The notes under the pieces were generated by a model. The model saw only the letters and a program-made list of their open reading frames with translations. It was not told the origin of the DNA and did not search any database. Made by a program: the position numbers and the translations under genes. A stretch of DNA of 64,000 nucleotides from an uncultured Gammaproteobacteria bacterium (GTDB lineage Bacteria; Pseudomonadota; Gammaproteobacteria; DRLM01). Below are positions 63,799-64,000 of the stretch, piece after piece (within the stretch, counting starts at the first letter, position 1; every line of letters begins with the position of its first letter). Location: the NCBI GenBank assembly GCA_947259075.1, contig CAMYKQ010000059.1, forward strand, positions 43,519-107,518, written 5' to 3'.

Positions 63799-63888
63799 TC
63801 ACGCCAGCTCGGAGCGTCACGCCAGCTCGGAGCGTCACGCCAGCTCGGAGCGTCACGCCAGCTCAGAGCGTCACGCCAGCTCAGAGCG
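63799..63888. repeat. Five tandem copies of an 18-bp repeat
   Basis: TCACGCCAGCTCGGAGCG is repeated exactly five times, the last two copies with A instead of G in CTCAGAG. The copies are head to tail without spacers. One minus frame reads them as a SWRDA-type hexapeptide repeat, but no start or ribosome site supports a protein. Confidence 0.9.
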
Positions 63889-63908
63889 ACGATGCTGCGT
63901 ATATCTTT

Positions 63909-63957
63909 CTCCCCTCCTCCCTTAACGGGAGGAGGGGTGCCCGCAGGGCGGGGTGGT
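63909..63957 (+). repeat. REP-like palindromic unit
   Basis: CTCCCCTCCTCCC-TTAAC-GGGAGGAGGGG, then TGCCCGCAGGGCG and GGGGTGGT. Same family as 61198-61242; together with the inverted copy at 63731 it brackets the 18-bp tandem repeats. Confidence 0.75.
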
Positions 63958-64000
63958 GGGTCGCGCCGATCGCGGTGCCCTTTCCGCAAGCTAAAACCTA

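Larger units (their letters stand above)
63496..64000. other. Repeat-rich intergenic DNA at the right edge
   Basis: No gene is recognised. It holds repeat copy B, an inverted REP-like unit, five 18-bp tandem repeats and a direct REP-like unit, in that order, up to the edge. Confidence 0.6.

Noticed and set aside
63799..63888. Possible CRISPR array or repeat-protein gene
   Set aside because: The 18-bp repeats are contiguous with no spacers and no cas gene is near; the hexapeptide reading has no start or ribosome site.

Overview
The window reads as a chromosomal segment of a GC-rich gammaproteobacterium. The evidence is the order of core genes: thrS-infC-rpmI-rplT followed by pheS-pheT-ihfA-merR-tRNA-Pro, then mfd with csiV, tandem slp genes, def, a methylthioinosine phosphorylase and nagZ nearby. 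Multihaem c-type cytochromes, a MauG-type peroxidase and C-terminal sorting tails suggest a free-living, respiring organism with an elaborate envelope. Genus cannot be read from the sequence. No complete phage, integrase or plasmid gene was seen.

Layout. 1-7.5 kb: the 5' end of rimK with the companion protease rimB, a lipoprotein with six tandem cytochrome c domains, an M20 peptidase-like protein that has lost two metal ligands, and a 1002-residue patatin-like protein ending in membrane helices. 7.5-15 kb: dodecin, a membrane-anchored hypothetical and a YidB-family protein, then an accessory three-gene cassette of two DUF4157 (eCIS-associated core domain) proteins around an ankyrin-repeat protein. 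This cassette is the best candidate for an undescribed system. 15-23 kb: translation genes, with tRNA-Pro(GGG) and tRNA-Val(GAC), an infC that appears to start at ATC, and an attenuator-like hairpin before pheS. 23-28.5 kb: a second accessory cluster of three tandem phage-tail-collar proteins, a PEP-CTERM-like surface protein, two DUF6916 relatives (one cytosolic, one Tat-exported) and a GNAT acetyltransferase, with a small MITE-like element. 29-36.7 kb: uvrB, an aminotransferase, a pseudopilin, and a PhnD-like periplasmic protein paired with a PAS-GGDEF-EAL protein.

37-50 kb: tRNA-Asn, an Smr nuclease, mfd, a haem-monooxygenase-like protein, two Slp lipoproteins, def, csiV, purine salvage genes, a large Calx-beta/choice-of-anchor protein, an outer-membrane barrel and a dihaem peroxidase. 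50-56 kb: a compact six-gene run (CYTH, solute-binding lipoprotein, L,D-transpeptidase, two Dpp-type permeases, nagZ) that looks devoted to murein-peptide uptake and recycling but lacks its ATPase genes here. 57-64 kb: a FixL/FixJ-like two-component pair, an MDR oxidoreductase, a gamma-glutamylcyclotransferase-like protein, rlmD and a DEDD exonuclease. Two copies of a ~116-bp structured repeat precede the response regulator and the exonuclease. REP-like palindromes and tandem repeats fill the intergenic DNA from 61 kb and at the right edge.

All identifications are by reading translated sequence and motifs. No database search was run.
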